Shown piece after piece: positions 19,467 through 27,244 of a DNA stretch of 64,000 bases. Numbering within the stretch: the first letter of the stretch is position 1; every line of letters starts with the position of its first letter. The DNA comes from Rothia sp. (in: high G+C Gram-positive bacteria) (GTDB lineage Bacteria > Actinomycetota > Actinomycetes > Actinomycetales > Micrococcaceae): positions 62,001-126,000 of the forward strand of contig NZ_JAUNVZ010000002.1 of assembly GCF_030540545.1 (NCBI RefSeq). The letters are read 5' to 3'. Below the pieces are notes generated by a model, which ran no database searches, was not told the origin of the DNA, and saw only the letters and a list, made by a program, of their open reading frames with translations. A program made the translations under genes and the position numbers.

Positions 19467-22031
19467 ATGACTTCTCCTCAGTACAGCCGCCTGCACAAGG
19501 CACTGGCAGCAGCAGGCTCTTTCAGCCTGGTTGCCGCATCCTTCGCGGCAGTTCCCGCAGCCTTCGCAGCTGAATCCCCCGCTACTTCCTATAGCGTGAG
19601 CGCAACCCAGACCCAGGGTCTGCCCGGTCAGTACCAGGTTGCATACTCCGCAAAGTCCAATAAGCTCTACGTGACCGGCTCCAACGGCCGCCCGCCCGTA
19701 CTGACCGGTACCCTGGCAGTGGTCAACCCCGACACTCTGCAGGTTGAGGCAGTACTGCAGCTGCCCACCGCAGACTTCACCCCGCGCGGCGCAACCGAGC
19801 CCAGTGGCAAGCAGCTGGTGACCCCCTACGGTATCGACGTGGACGACACCACTGGCACCATTTGGGTGACCAATACCCGCACCAACTCCATCTCCGTTTT
19901 CGACCAGGCAAGCCTCAAGCACCTGTGGACCAGCTCCAATGCTGAACTGGGCGAAGCAAACGCCATTGCGCACCCGCGCGAAGTTAAGGTGGATGCCGCA
20001 GCAGGTAAGGCATTTGTATCCGGCTCCAATGCTGTGTGGGTCTTCGACACCGCGACCCGCGCACTGGTCAAGAAGATCGATCTGGCAAGCACCGATGCTT
20101 CTATGACCATGAACATGGCTGTAGACTCCGCAGCGGGCGTACTCTACGTACCGCAGCTGGGCAGCGATGAACTGCACTTCATCAGCACCAAGACCCAGGA
20201 AGTCACCAAGACCATCAAGCTGCACAAGGAGGACGCATCCGTAGCACTGCGCGCATCCGACGTGGCATTCGATGAGTCCCTGAACGAAATCTACGTGACC
20301 GCACAGGGAACCAAGGGCGTAAACTCCGGCGTGACCGTCTACGACCGCAGCACCGGCGAATACAAGCGCTCCATCTCCTTCGGTACCCAGCCCCTGGCAC
20401 TGGATAATGACCAGGCACGCGATCTGCTCTACGCAACCGACTTCGCGGCCGGCACCGTGACCGTTATTGACGCAAAGAACAGCAAGGTCATCTCCACCGT
20501 CAAGAGCGGCGAACGTGGCGCAAACGACGTGGTGGCACTGCCCAATGGTGCAGTCTCCGTGGATAAGGCAACCTTCGCAGAAAACGTTGAGGTTCCCTTC
20601 ACCATCGACCCGAAGACCGGCGCGTTCCTCACCTCCGCAACCGAGGCTAAGGAAATCAAGGATAAGGACGGCAACGTCACTTCTCCCACTAGCCCGATCA
20701 ACGCTAACTCCCTGACTAAGCTGACCGTGGTACCGGGTGCTGCAAACACCAGCACCAAGGATATTATCCCCACCCAGACTGTCTCCGCTAACCAAGATAA
20801 GGGTGCAACCGTTACCGCTCCTACCGAGGTAGTTCCCGGTGAGACCATCACCTTTACCGGTGCTGGCTGGACCCGTGAGGATGGCAAGGGTGTACAGATC
20901 CAGCCTAAGGTGAACCGCAAGGAAGCTGAAGGCTTCTCCGCTTTCACCGCTAATGCTGATGGCACTTTCTCGGTGACCTACACCATTCCGGCAAACACCG
21001 CGGTGGATACCGAGCTGGCTGTTAACTTCCTTTCCGGTTCCCTGCAGGAAGGTGATCCCACCCGTGGTGCGGGTCTGAAGCTGAAGGTTGTTAAGGAACA
21101 CCAGAAGGAAGTTGTCACCGAGGCTACCGAGGTCACTCCGACCAAGACTGAGTTCAAGGGTTACGGTACCGTGGTTGACTCTAAGGTGGGTCTGCCTGAG
21201 ACCCCCAAGCCTCAGCCCACTCCCACTGAGACCGCTAAGCCCACTCCCACCGAGACTGCTAAGCCGACTCCGAGCGAGTCTGCAAAGCCCAGCCCCTCGG
21301 CATCCGCATCTGCAAGCGCATCGGCTTCCCCCAGCGCTAGCGCAAGCCCCAGCGCAAGCCAGAGTGCAGGTACCTACGAGTATAGCGCAACCGAGAACGT
21401 CCACGTCTACTCCGACGGTGCAAAGCTCTACGTACCCAAGGAATGGAAGGTTGGCGATGAGCTGACCCTGCGCGGTGAAGGCTTCACCACTAAGGACAAG
21501 CTGGCTGGCTCTATCGCGGCTCTGAAGCTCAAGCTCAACGGCAAGACCTTCATCAACCCCAAGGAAGCTCCCGCAGCTCCGGCAGGCGTTGAGCCCAATA
21601 GCGGCGGTATCTACACCTACATCCAGGCTGAGAAGGACGGCTCCTTCACCGTAAAGATCGCATTCCCCACCGTGGCGAACTCCGATCTGAAGCAGGAAAT
21701 CCAGGACGGCGATAAGATCTCCTTCTACCTGCTGACCGGCTCCCTGAAGGACGGCGACAATACTCGCGGCGGTAAGGCTGCCGAGTACGAGTTCGTGATC
21801 CGCGATGCTAATGGCAATGTGGTCAAGAACGACGGTACCAATGTGAATGCAAAGACCACTTCTTCCGAGAAGTCTGCTGCCTCCAACGGTACCAAGGCAT
21901 CTACCGCAGCTACTTCTTCCTCCAAGAAGCTGGCTTCCACCGGTGCTAATGGTGTGCTGATTGCTGCTGCTATCGGCGCCCTGGCAGTACTGGGTGGTGC
22001 TGTACTGGTTGCACGTCGCCGTAAGGCATAG
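19467..22031 (+). CDS. Sortase-anchored beta-propeller surface protein 3
   Basis: 854-aa predicted cell-wall protein, closest to protein 2. Signal peptide ~1-37, YVTN-type beta-propeller ~40-400, Ig-like domain ~429-550 encoded by the 367-bp shared block, then a Pro/Thr/Ser/Ala spacer (~574-633) with tandem PTPTETAK units and Ser-Ala runs. A second Ig-like domain follows at ~637-780, then a Lys/Ser/Thr linker and LASTG at 822-826 with hydrophobic tail and RRRKA. No Excalibur domain, unlike protein 2. GAGG precedes the ATG. The spacer between the domains likely projects the propeller away from the wall. Ligand unknown. Confidence 0.85.
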   Translation: MTSPQYSRLHKALAAAGSFSLVAASFAAVPAAFAAESPATSYSVSATQTQGLPGQYQVAYSAKSNKLYVTGSNGRPPVLTGTLAVVNPDTLQVEAVLQLPTADFTPRGATEPSGKQLVTPYGIDVDDTTGTIWVTNTRTNSISVFDQASLKHLWTSSNAELGEANAIAHPREVKVDAAAGKAFVSGSNAVWVFDTATRALVKKIDLASTDASMTMNMAVDSAAGVLYVPQLGSDELHFISTKTQEVTKTIKLHKEDASVALRASDVAFDESLNEIYVTAQGTKGVNSGVTVYDRSTGEYKRSISFGTQPLALDNDQARDLLYATDFAAGTVTVIDAKNSKVISTVKSGERGANDVVALPNGAVSVDKATFAENVEVPFTIDPKTGAFLTSATEAKEIKDKDGNVTSPTSPINANSLTKLTVVPGAANTSTKDIIPTQTVSANQDKGATVTAPTEVVPGETITFTGAGWTREDGKGVQIQPKVNRKEAEGFSAFTANADGTFSVTYTIPANTAVDTELAVNFLSGSLQEGDPTRGAGLKLKVVKEHQKEVVTEATEVTPTKTEFKGYGTVVDSKVGLPETPKPQPTPTETAKPTPTETAKPTPSESAKPSPSASASASASASPSASASPSASQSAGTYEYSATENVHVYSDGAKLYVPKEWKVGDELTLRGEGFTTKDKLAGSIAALKLKLNGKTFINPKEAPAAPAGVEPNSGGIYTYIQAEKDGSFTVKIAFPTVANSDLKQEIQDGDKISFYLLTGSLKDGDNTRGGKAAEYEFVIRDANGNVVKNDGTNVNAKTTSSEKSAASNGTKASTAATSSSKKLASTGANGVLIAAAIGALAVLGGAVLVARRRKA
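20750..21116 (+). repeat. 367-bp perfect direct repeat, copy 2
   Basis: Second copy of the block at 17811-18177, 2939 bp apart in direct orientation. Could support gene conversion or deletion fusing proteins 2 and 3. Confidence 0.95.
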
Positions 22032-22064
22032 GGGATAGAAGCTATCTAGCTCCCTAATAGTCAC

Positions 22065-22100
22065 AGAGCCCGTTTCCCTGACATCAGGGAAACGGGCTCT
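22065..22100 (+). terminator. Terminator after surface protein 3
   Basis: 16-bp perfect stem AGAGCCCGTTTCCCTG with complement and ACAT loop. The T-run is poor (TTGGCAT), so efficiency is uncertain. Confidence 0.7.
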
Positions 22101-22287
22101 TGGCATATACGTACCGGTAACTCTGCACCGGGGCGCGTAAAGGCTTTAAAGATCACGGGCGGGTACTTCTCCTAGGAGAGGCACCCGCCCGTGAAGAGCG
22201 CTCGCATCCGCCGCACCGCGTAGACCGCAGAACCACCAGAAGTCTACGGGCAAACGGATGCTGGCTGAGCACTCTCGTGGAGTAAAA

Positions 22288-22412
22288 CAGCCCGGCAGGC
22301 ATGCCTGCCGGGCTGAATATTCCACAAAATACAACATAAGGTTCGGAACTTACGAGACGGATTAGCGAGGAAATAAGGGACCCAAGAAATCTGACGGATA
22401 AGAACCGAACCT
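22288..22412 (-). ncRNA. Possible small structured RNA
   Basis: Read on the minus strand: an AGGTTCGG...CCGAACCT closing stem (22412-22405 with 22346-22339) around about 58 nt containing two ATCCGTC repeats, an A/T-rich linker, then a perfect 28-bp palindrome (22315-22288) followed by TTTT, which is a good intrinsic terminator only in this direction. AAGGAG lies upstream of a GTG near 22425, so a leader-peptide reading is also possible. No known RNA family was recognised. Confidence 0.3.
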
Positions 22413-22769
22413 CATGAGGTGACACCGAGGCATCTCCTTAATTATGCTACATTCGAGCGCCCGGCGCATCTTCTGGCACCCTTATTTGACAAAAAAGCCA
22501 AAAAATCGCCTTATTTACCGAAATATTACGTCATATTTGGCAGAATCTCGGGTTTTAAGTGCTCTAGGACTCTTAAACCTGCGCAAGAGTGTCAAATAAG
22601 AATTGCATCTGATGCACTCAATCTAGAAGGCGCTAGAGGGGTGCATGGAGAGTTTCTTTTCGGCCTCGCGGAGGGTCTTGGCCATCCTGGATCGGGGTGT
22701 TCTTGAACGGTCTGGAGTCTCTCAACCACAGTGTCTTGGGGGGTGCTGGAGCTCATAGGAGCTGAAGTA

Positions 22770-22798
22770 TTGCGCCGTGTGCATATATCCGGTATAGT
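22770..22798 (+). promoter_or_regulatory. Candidate spc operon promoter
   Basis: TTGCGC (22770-22775), 17-bp spacer, TATAGT (22793-22798). It would give a ~270-nt leader before rplN, similar in plan to the S10 operon promoter. Confidence 0.5.
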
Positions 22799-23074
22799 CT
22801 TTAACTTGTGTGGCTATATCTATACCCAAGTGGGCTATAGGATACACACAACCACGGGTTTTCTCGTGCCAGAGCATAATGCCGCTACTAATCGGGTGGA
22901 TGCGCCCGCACCACGCGGGTCCAAATGCTGCTGGCATGCGCAAACCCCAGGCGTTCCCGCTAACCAGCAATGAGTATCATTGAGGGCCCGGGGCGTCAAC
23001 CCATCCCGTAAAAATGTTCCGCCAGGCTGGCATGTATAGAGACATGTCGGAACCAGCGAGACGACAGGAGAAAT

Positions 23075-23446
23075 ATGATTCAGCAGGAGTCGCGACTGAA
23101 GGTTGCTGACAACACTGGTGCGAAGGAAATCCTGACCATCCGTGTTCTCGGCGGTTCTTCCCGTCGCTACGCAGGCATTGGCGACATCATTGTCGCAACC
23201 GTCAAGGATGCAATCCCCGGCGGTACCGTAAAGAAGGGCGACGTTGTTAAGGCAGTTGTCGTCCGCACCAAGAAGGAAACCCGTCGTCCCGACGGCTCCT
23301 ACATCAAGTTCGACGAGAACGCAGCAGTGATTCTGAAGAACACTGACGGTGATCCCCGTGGTACCCGTATCTTCGGCCCTGTGGGCCGCGAACTTCGCGA
23401 TAAGAAGTTCATGAAGATCGTTTCGCTGGCTCCGGAGGTGCTCTAA
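23075..23446 (+). CDS. rplN: Large ribosomal subunit protein L14
   Basis: 123-aa L14, a 50S protein forming an intersubunit bridge and the RsfS silencing site. Begins [20 protein letters not shown] and contains [29 protein letters not shown] and the C-terminal [18 protein letters not shown] precedes the ATG. First gene of the spc operon, three bases from rplX. Here it has its own promoter region because the surface-protein cluster separates it from rpsQ. Confidence 0.98.
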   Translation: MIQQESRLKVADNTGAKEILTIRVLGGSSRRYAGIGDIIVATVKDAIPGGTVKKGDVVKAVVVRTKKETRRPDGSYIKFDENAAVILKNTDGDPRGTRIFGPVGRELRDKKFMKIVSLAPEVL

Positions 23447-23449
23447 CTC

Positions 23450-23785
23450 ATGGCTAAGATTAAGTCGGGCGACCTGGTACAGGTTATTTCCGGTGCAGAC
23501 AAGGGCAAGCAGGGTAAGGTCCTGAAGGTTATCCCCAAGGAAAACCGCGTGATTGTTGAGGGCGTTAAGGTCGTCACCAAGCACACCAAGGCTAACCCCG
23601 TAACCGGCGCTGCAGGTGGCATTCAGAAGGTTGAGGCTCCGATCCACGTTTCTAACGTTGCAATCGTTGACCCCGAGACCGGCAAGCCCACCCGCGTTGG
23701 TTTCCGCCTCGAGACTGTAGAGCGTGATGGCAAGCAGCGTACCGTTCGCGTGCGCGTTGCTAAGCGTTCGGGTAAGGACATCTAA
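23450..23785 (+). CDS. rplX: Large ribosomal subunit protein L24
   Basis: 111-aa L24, the assembly initiator protein of the 50S subunit. KOW motif at about residues 4-32 ([21 protein letters not shown]) and the conserved [17 protein letters not shown] region. Stop codon overlaps the rplE ATG by one base (TAATG). Confidence 0.97.
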   Translation: MAKIKSGDLVQVISGADKGKQGKVLKVIPKENRVIVEGVKVVTKHTKANPVTGAAGGIQKVEAPIHVSNVAIVDPETGKPTRVGFRLETVERDGKQRTVRVRVAKRSGKDI

Positions 23786-24345
23786 TGACCGAGACCAAGA
23801 TTACCCCCCGCTTCAAGACCAAGTACGCTGAGGTCGTCGTTCCGGCTCTGCAGGAAGAGTTCAAGTACGAGAACGTCATGCAGACCCCGAAGATCGTTAA
23901 GGTCGTTGTAAACATGGGTGTTGGCGAAGCTGCACGCGACGCTAAGCTCATGGACGGTGCAATCCGCGACCTGACCGCAATTACCGGTCAGAAGCCGATT
24001 GTTACCCGTGCAAAGAAGTCCATCGCACAGTTCAAGCTGCGCGAAGGTATGCCCATTGGCGCACACGTCACCCTGCGTGGCGACCGCATGTGGGAATTCC
24101 TGGACCGCCTCGTGACCCTGGCGCTGCCCCGTATCCGCGACTTCCGTGGTCTCTCCGACCGCCAGTTCGACGGCAACGGTAACTACACCTTCGGTCTGAC
24201 CGAGCAGTCCATGTTCCACGAAATCGACCAGGATAAGATCGATCGCGTGCGCGGTATGGACATCACCGTTGTGACCAGCGCAAAGACCGACGATGAAGGC
24301 CGTGCAATTCTGAAGGCACTGGGCTTCCCGTTCAAGACCAACTAA
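23785..24345 (+). CDS. rplE: Large ribosomal subunit protein L5
   Basis: 186-aa L5, the central protuberance protein that binds 5S rRNA and P-site tRNA. Conserved [32 protein letters not shown] and the C-terminal [19 protein letters not shown]-type region are present. A 71-base gap without rpsN follows, whereas many bacteria have rpsN between rplE and rpsH. Confidence 0.98.
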   Translation: MTETKITPRFKTKYAEVVVPALQEEFKYENVMQTPKIVKVVVNMGVGEAARDAKLMDGAIRDLTAITGQKPIVTRAKKSIAQFKLREGMPIGAHVTLRGDRMWEFLDRLVTLALPRIRDFRGLSDRQFDGNGNYTFGLTEQSMFHEIDQDKIDRVRGMDITVVTSAKTDDEGRAILKALGFPFKTN

Positions 24346-24416
24346 CGACTACGTTGTAGGTCCGAACCCGAATCACGGGGGATGGAAACCACAACGAGGA
24401 AGGGCTACAGCCCACT

Positions 24417-24815
24417 ATGACTATGACTGATCCGGTCGCAGATATGCTGACCCGTTTGCGCAACGCAAACGCTGCATACCACGACACCGTATCTATGCCC
24501 TACTCCAAGCTGAAGGCTCGCATTGCAGCTATTCTGAAGGAAGAAGGCTACATCGCTGACGTGAAGGAAGAGGAAGCAAAGGTCGGCAAGACCCTGACCC
24601 TCGTCCTGAAGTACGGCCCCTCTCGCGAGCGTTCCATCGCTGGCGTGCGCCGTATCTCCAAGCCCGGTCTGCGTACCTACGCAAAGTCCACCAACCTGCC
24701 CCAGGTTCTGGGCGGCCTCGGCATCGCAATTCTGTCCACCTCCTCCGGTCTGCTCACTGATAAGCAGGCTGCGAAGAAGGGCGTGGGCGGCGAAGTCATC
24801 GCTTACATCTGGTAG
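24417..24815 (+). CDS. rpsH: Small ribosomal subunit protein S8
   Basis: 132-aa S8, a 16S central-domain assembly protein and autogenous regulator of spc operons in E. coli. Begins [18 protein letters not shown], as in other actinobacteria, so the first ATG is chosen over the one six bases later. It ends in the conserved [19 protein letters not shown] precedes the start. Follows rplE directly in gene order (no S14 gene). Confidence 0.97.
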   Translation: MTMTDPVADMLTRLRNANAAYHDTVSMPYSKLKARIAAILKEEGYIADVKEEEAKVGKTLTLVLKYGPSRERSIAGVRRISKPGLRTYAKSTNLPQVLGGLGIAILSTSSGLLTDKQAAKKGVGGEVIAYIW

Positions 24816-24839
24816 TCGGTTAGAGAAAGGAAGAGAATA

Positions 24840-25376
24840 ATGTCGCGTATTGGACGTCTCCCCATCTCGGTTCCCGCCGGCGTTGAGGTAAAGGTTGATG
24901 GCAACCTCGTAACCGTTAAGGGCCCCAAGGGCGAACTGCAGCACGCTGTTGCAGCTCCCATCACCGTGGTTCTGAACGAAAACGAAATCACCGTTTCCCG
25001 TCCCAACGATGAGCGTCTGTCCCGCTCCCTGCACGGTCTGACTCGTACCCTGATTCAGAACCTGATCCTGGGCGTGACCGCAGGCTTCGAGAAGAAGCTG
25101 GAAATCGTTGGTACCGGTTACCGCGTTACCGCGAAGGGCAACGACCTGGAGTTCGCTCTGGGTTACTCCCACCCGATCAACATCTCCGCTCCCGAAGGTA
25201 TTACCTTCACCGTGGAGGGTGCTAACAAGCTGACCGTGTCGGGCATCGACAAGCAGCTGGTTGGTCAGGTTGCAGCAAACATTCGTGGTCTGCGTAAGCC
25301 CGATCCCTACAAGGGCAAGGGTGTTCGTTACGCAGGCGAGCACATCCGCCGCAAGGTCGGAAAGGCTGGTAAGTAA
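24840..25376 (+). CDS. rplF: Large ribosomal subunit protein L6
   Basis: 178-aa L6, next to the sarcin-ricin loop and factor-binding site. Begins [15 protein letters not shown] and shows the two related L6 domains and the C-terminal signature [31 protein letters not shown] lies upstream. rplR follows after three bases. Confidence 0.98.
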   Translation: MSRIGRLPISVPAGVEVKVDGNLVTVKGPKGELQHAVAAPITVVLNENEITVSRPNDERLSRSLHGLTRTLIQNLILGVTAGFEKKLEIVGTGYRVTAKGNDLEFALGYSHPINISAPEGITFTVEGANKLTVSGIDKQLVGQVAANIRGLRKPDPYKGKGVRYAGEHIRRKVGKAGK

Positions 25377-25379
25377 TAA

Positions 25380-25742
25380 ATGGCTATCAAGTCTAAGGCA
25401 GCGCAGCGTGCACGTCGTCACGCTCGCATTCGCAAGTACGTTTCGGGTACCGCTGCGCGTCCGCGCCTGTGCGTAACCCGTTCCGCCCGTCACATGTTCG
25501 TTCAGGTGATTGACGATGTTAAGGGCCTGACCCTGGCATCGGCTTCCACCATGGAAGCAGAGCTGCGTGCAGCTTCTGACCTGGACAAGACCGCTAAGGC
25601 AAAGCGCGTTGGCGAGCTCGTAGCAGAGCGCGCTAAGGCTGCTGGCGTTGAGGCAGTTGTCTTCGACCGCGGTGGTAACAAGTACCACGGCCGTGTTGCA
25701 GCAGTTGCTGAAGGCGCACGCGAAGGGGGTCTTGCACTCTAA
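25380..25742 (+). CDS. rplR: Large ribosomal subunit protein L18
   Basis: 120-aa L18, which binds 5S rRNA with L5. [20 protein letters not shown] and the C-terminal [24 protein letters not shown] are diagnostic. The final base overlaps the rpsE ATG (TAATG). Confidence 0.98.
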   Translation: MAIKSKAAQRARRHARIRKYVSGTAARPRLCVTRSARHMFVQVIDDVKGLTLASASTMEAELRAASDLDKTAKAKRVGELVAERAKAAGVEAVVFDRGGNKYHGRVAAVAEGAREGGLAL

Positions 25743-26407
25743 TGAGCGAGCAGAATGTAAAGGAAACTCAGGTGAGCGAAGCAGTAGTAGCTGAAACCGC
25801 TGAGACCTCCAACCAGCGCGAGGAGCGCCGCAACAACCGCGGTGACCGTCGTCGCAACGAGCGCCGTAACAACCGCGCTCGCGAGGAGGAAAAGGACAAG
25901 TTTGTCGAGCGCGTTGTAACCATCAACCGCGTGTCCAAGGTCGTCAAGGGTGGTCGTCGCTTCAGCTTCACCGCTCTGGTAGTTGTCGGTGACGGCAACG
26001 GTATGGTCGGCGTTGGCTACGGCAAGGCTAAGGAAGTTCCCGCAGCTATCGCTAAGGGTGTTGAGGAAGCAAAGAAGAACTTCTTCCGCGTTCCCCGCAT
26101 CGACGAGCGCACCATCCCGCACCGCGTGCAGGGTGAGGCAGCTGCAGGCGTTGTTATGCTGCGCCCCGCAACCGCTGGTACCGGTGTGATCGCTGGTGGC
26201 CCCGTGCGTGCAGTGCTCGAGTGCGCTGGCATCCACGATGTGCTCTCCAAGTCCCTGGGTTCTTCGAACCAGATCAACATCGTTCACGCAACCGTTGCAG
26301 CTCTCAAGCAGCTGGAAGACCCCAAGTCTGTTGCAGCTCGCCGTGGCCTGCCCGCAGATGAGGTCATCCCCGCTTACCTGCGCAACACCCCGAAGGCAGG
26401 TGCGTAA
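25742..26407 (+). CDS. rpsE: Small ribosomal subunit protein S5 with charged N-terminal extension
   Basis: 221-aa S5, a fidelity protein of the 30S shoulder. The family core begins about residue 55 ([23 protein letters not shown]) and includes the [13 protein letters not shown] and [15 protein letters not shown] motifs. The first ~54 residues are an acidic then Arg/Asn/Glu-rich low-complexity extension common in actinobacteria. Two bases separate it from rpmD. Confidence 0.98.
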   Translation: MSEQNVKETQVSEAVVAETAETSNQREERRNNRGDRRRNERRNNRAREEEKDKFVERVVTINRVSKVVKGGRRFSFTALVVVGDGNGMVGVGYGKAKEVPAAIAKGVEEAKKNFFRVPRIDERTIPHRVQGEAAAGVVMLRPATAGTGVIAGGPVRAVLECAGIHDVLSKSLGSSNQINIVHATVAALKQLEDPKSVAARRGLPADEVIPAYLRNTPKAGA

Positions 26408-26409
26408 TA

Positions 26410-26619
26410 ATGGCCGGAAAGCGTATTCAGCCCAGCGACGCAAAGCTGGAGATTACCCAGGTTAAGTCCTATGTTGGTCAGAAGCAGAACATGCGCGACA
26501 CCCTGCGTTCCCTCGGCCTGAAGAAGCCGGGTAACAAGGTTGTTCGCACTGCTGACCCCGTCACCTGTGGCATGGTTAACACCGTTGCTCACCTGGTGAA
26601 GGTTGAGGAGGTCAAGTAA
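26410..26619 (+). CDS. rpmD: Large ribosomal subunit protein L30
   Basis: 69-aa L30, a small 50S protein. It has the [20 protein letters not shown] and [12 protein letters not shown] signature of bacterial L30. The N-terminal [12 protein letters not shown] adds a few residues over the shortest homologues. rplO starts one base after its stop. Confidence 0.96.
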   Translation: MAGKRIQPSDAKLEITQVKSYVGQKQNMRDTLRSLGLKKPGNKVVRTADPVTCGMVNTVAHLVKVEEVK

Positions 26620-26620
26620 G

Positions 26621-27067
26621 ATGGCAGAAGCTATCAAGATTCACGATCTGCGCCCGGCACCGGGTGCCCACAAGGCAAAGACCCGCGTTGGCCGCGGTGA
26701 AGGCTCCAAGGGTAAGACTGCAGGTCGCGGTACCAAGGGTACCAAGGCACGTTACCAGGTTCGCGCAGGTTTCGAGGGTGGTCAGCTGCCCCTGTACATG
26801 CGTCTGCCCAAGCTGCGTGGCTTCAAGAACCCCTTCCGTACCGAGTACCAGGTTGTTAACCTGGACCGCATCCAGGAACTCTTCCCCGCCGGTGGCGACA
26901 TCACTGTTGCTGACCTGGTGGCAGCGGGCGCAGTTCGCAAGAACGAGCTCGTGAAGGTTCTGGGCAACGGCGAGATCTCTGTCAAGGTGAACATCACCGT
27001 TGACAAGGCATCGGCATCCGCAATCGAAAAGATTGAGGCTGCAGGCGGTTCCGTTACCGTTAAGTAA
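26621..27067 (+). CDS. rplO: Large ribosomal subunit protein L15
   Basis: 148-aa L15, a late-assembly organiser of the 50S subunit. From the ATG at 26621: [36 protein letters not shown] (cited in part) and [18 protein letters not shown]. An upstream ATG at 26603 lies inside rpmD and adds only non-family residues. Last gene before the spc terminator at 27085-27122. Confidence 0.97.
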   Translation: MAEAIKIHDLRPAPGAHKAKTRVGRGEGSKGKTAGRGTKGTKARYQVRAGFEGGQLPLYMRLPKLRGFKNPFRTEYQVVNLDRIQELFPAGGDITVADLVAAGAVRKNELVKVLGNGEISVKVNITVDKASASAIEKIEAAGGSVTVK

Positions 27068-27084
27068 TCTCTAGAGATTACCCT

Positions 27085-27122
27085 AAAATATCCCCCGTAA
27101 GTTCGCTTGCGGGGGATATTTT
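27085..27122 (+). terminator. spc operon terminator
   Basis: Stem AAAATATCCCCCG with perfect complement and a 12-nt loop, ending in TTTT. Same stem sequence as the S10 terminator at 14091-14127. Confidence 0.9.
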
Positions 27123-27145
27123 ATGCCCAAATGCCCGCAATATTA

Positions 27146-27173
27146 TTGAGAATAGGCATTTACAGGCTAGACT
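27146..27173 (+). promoter_or_regulatory. Candidate secY promoter
   Basis: TTGAGA (27146-27151), 16-bp spacer, TAGACT (27168-27173), about 70 nt upstream of the secY start and downstream of the spc terminator. Confidence 0.45.
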
Positions 27174-27244
27174 GGAAGGTATGTGTTAAATCCGTGCTCA
27201 GTGCTACCTAAGCGCGGACAACCCCAACCCCACAAGGAGGACAT

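Larger units (their letters stand above)
22032..23074. other. 1043-bp gene-free, hairpin-rich region before the spc operon
   Basis: After the terminator of surface protein 3 come four further inverted structures: 22154-22193, a nested double stem at 22204-22261, a 28-bp perfect palindrome at 22288-22315 and an 8-bp long-range stem (22339-22346 with 22405-22412). Then comes an A+T-rich stretch bounded by an 11-bp inverted repeat (22481-22491 and 22590-22600), the candidate rplN promoter (22770-22798) and a ~270-nt rplN leader. No convincing protein gene is seen on either strand. Confidence 0.6.

Noticed and set aside
22032-23074. tRNA, tmRNA, RNase P or 6S RNA in the gene-free kilobase
   Set aside because: No cloverleaf, GGGG-CUGA tmRNA start, RNase P core (GAGGAAAGUCC) or 6S bulge structure was found. 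Only unclassified hairpins remain.
26603-26620. rplO start inside rpmD
   Set aside because: The six added residues are not L15-like. The ATG at 26621, one base after the rpmD stop, gives the usual N-terminus.
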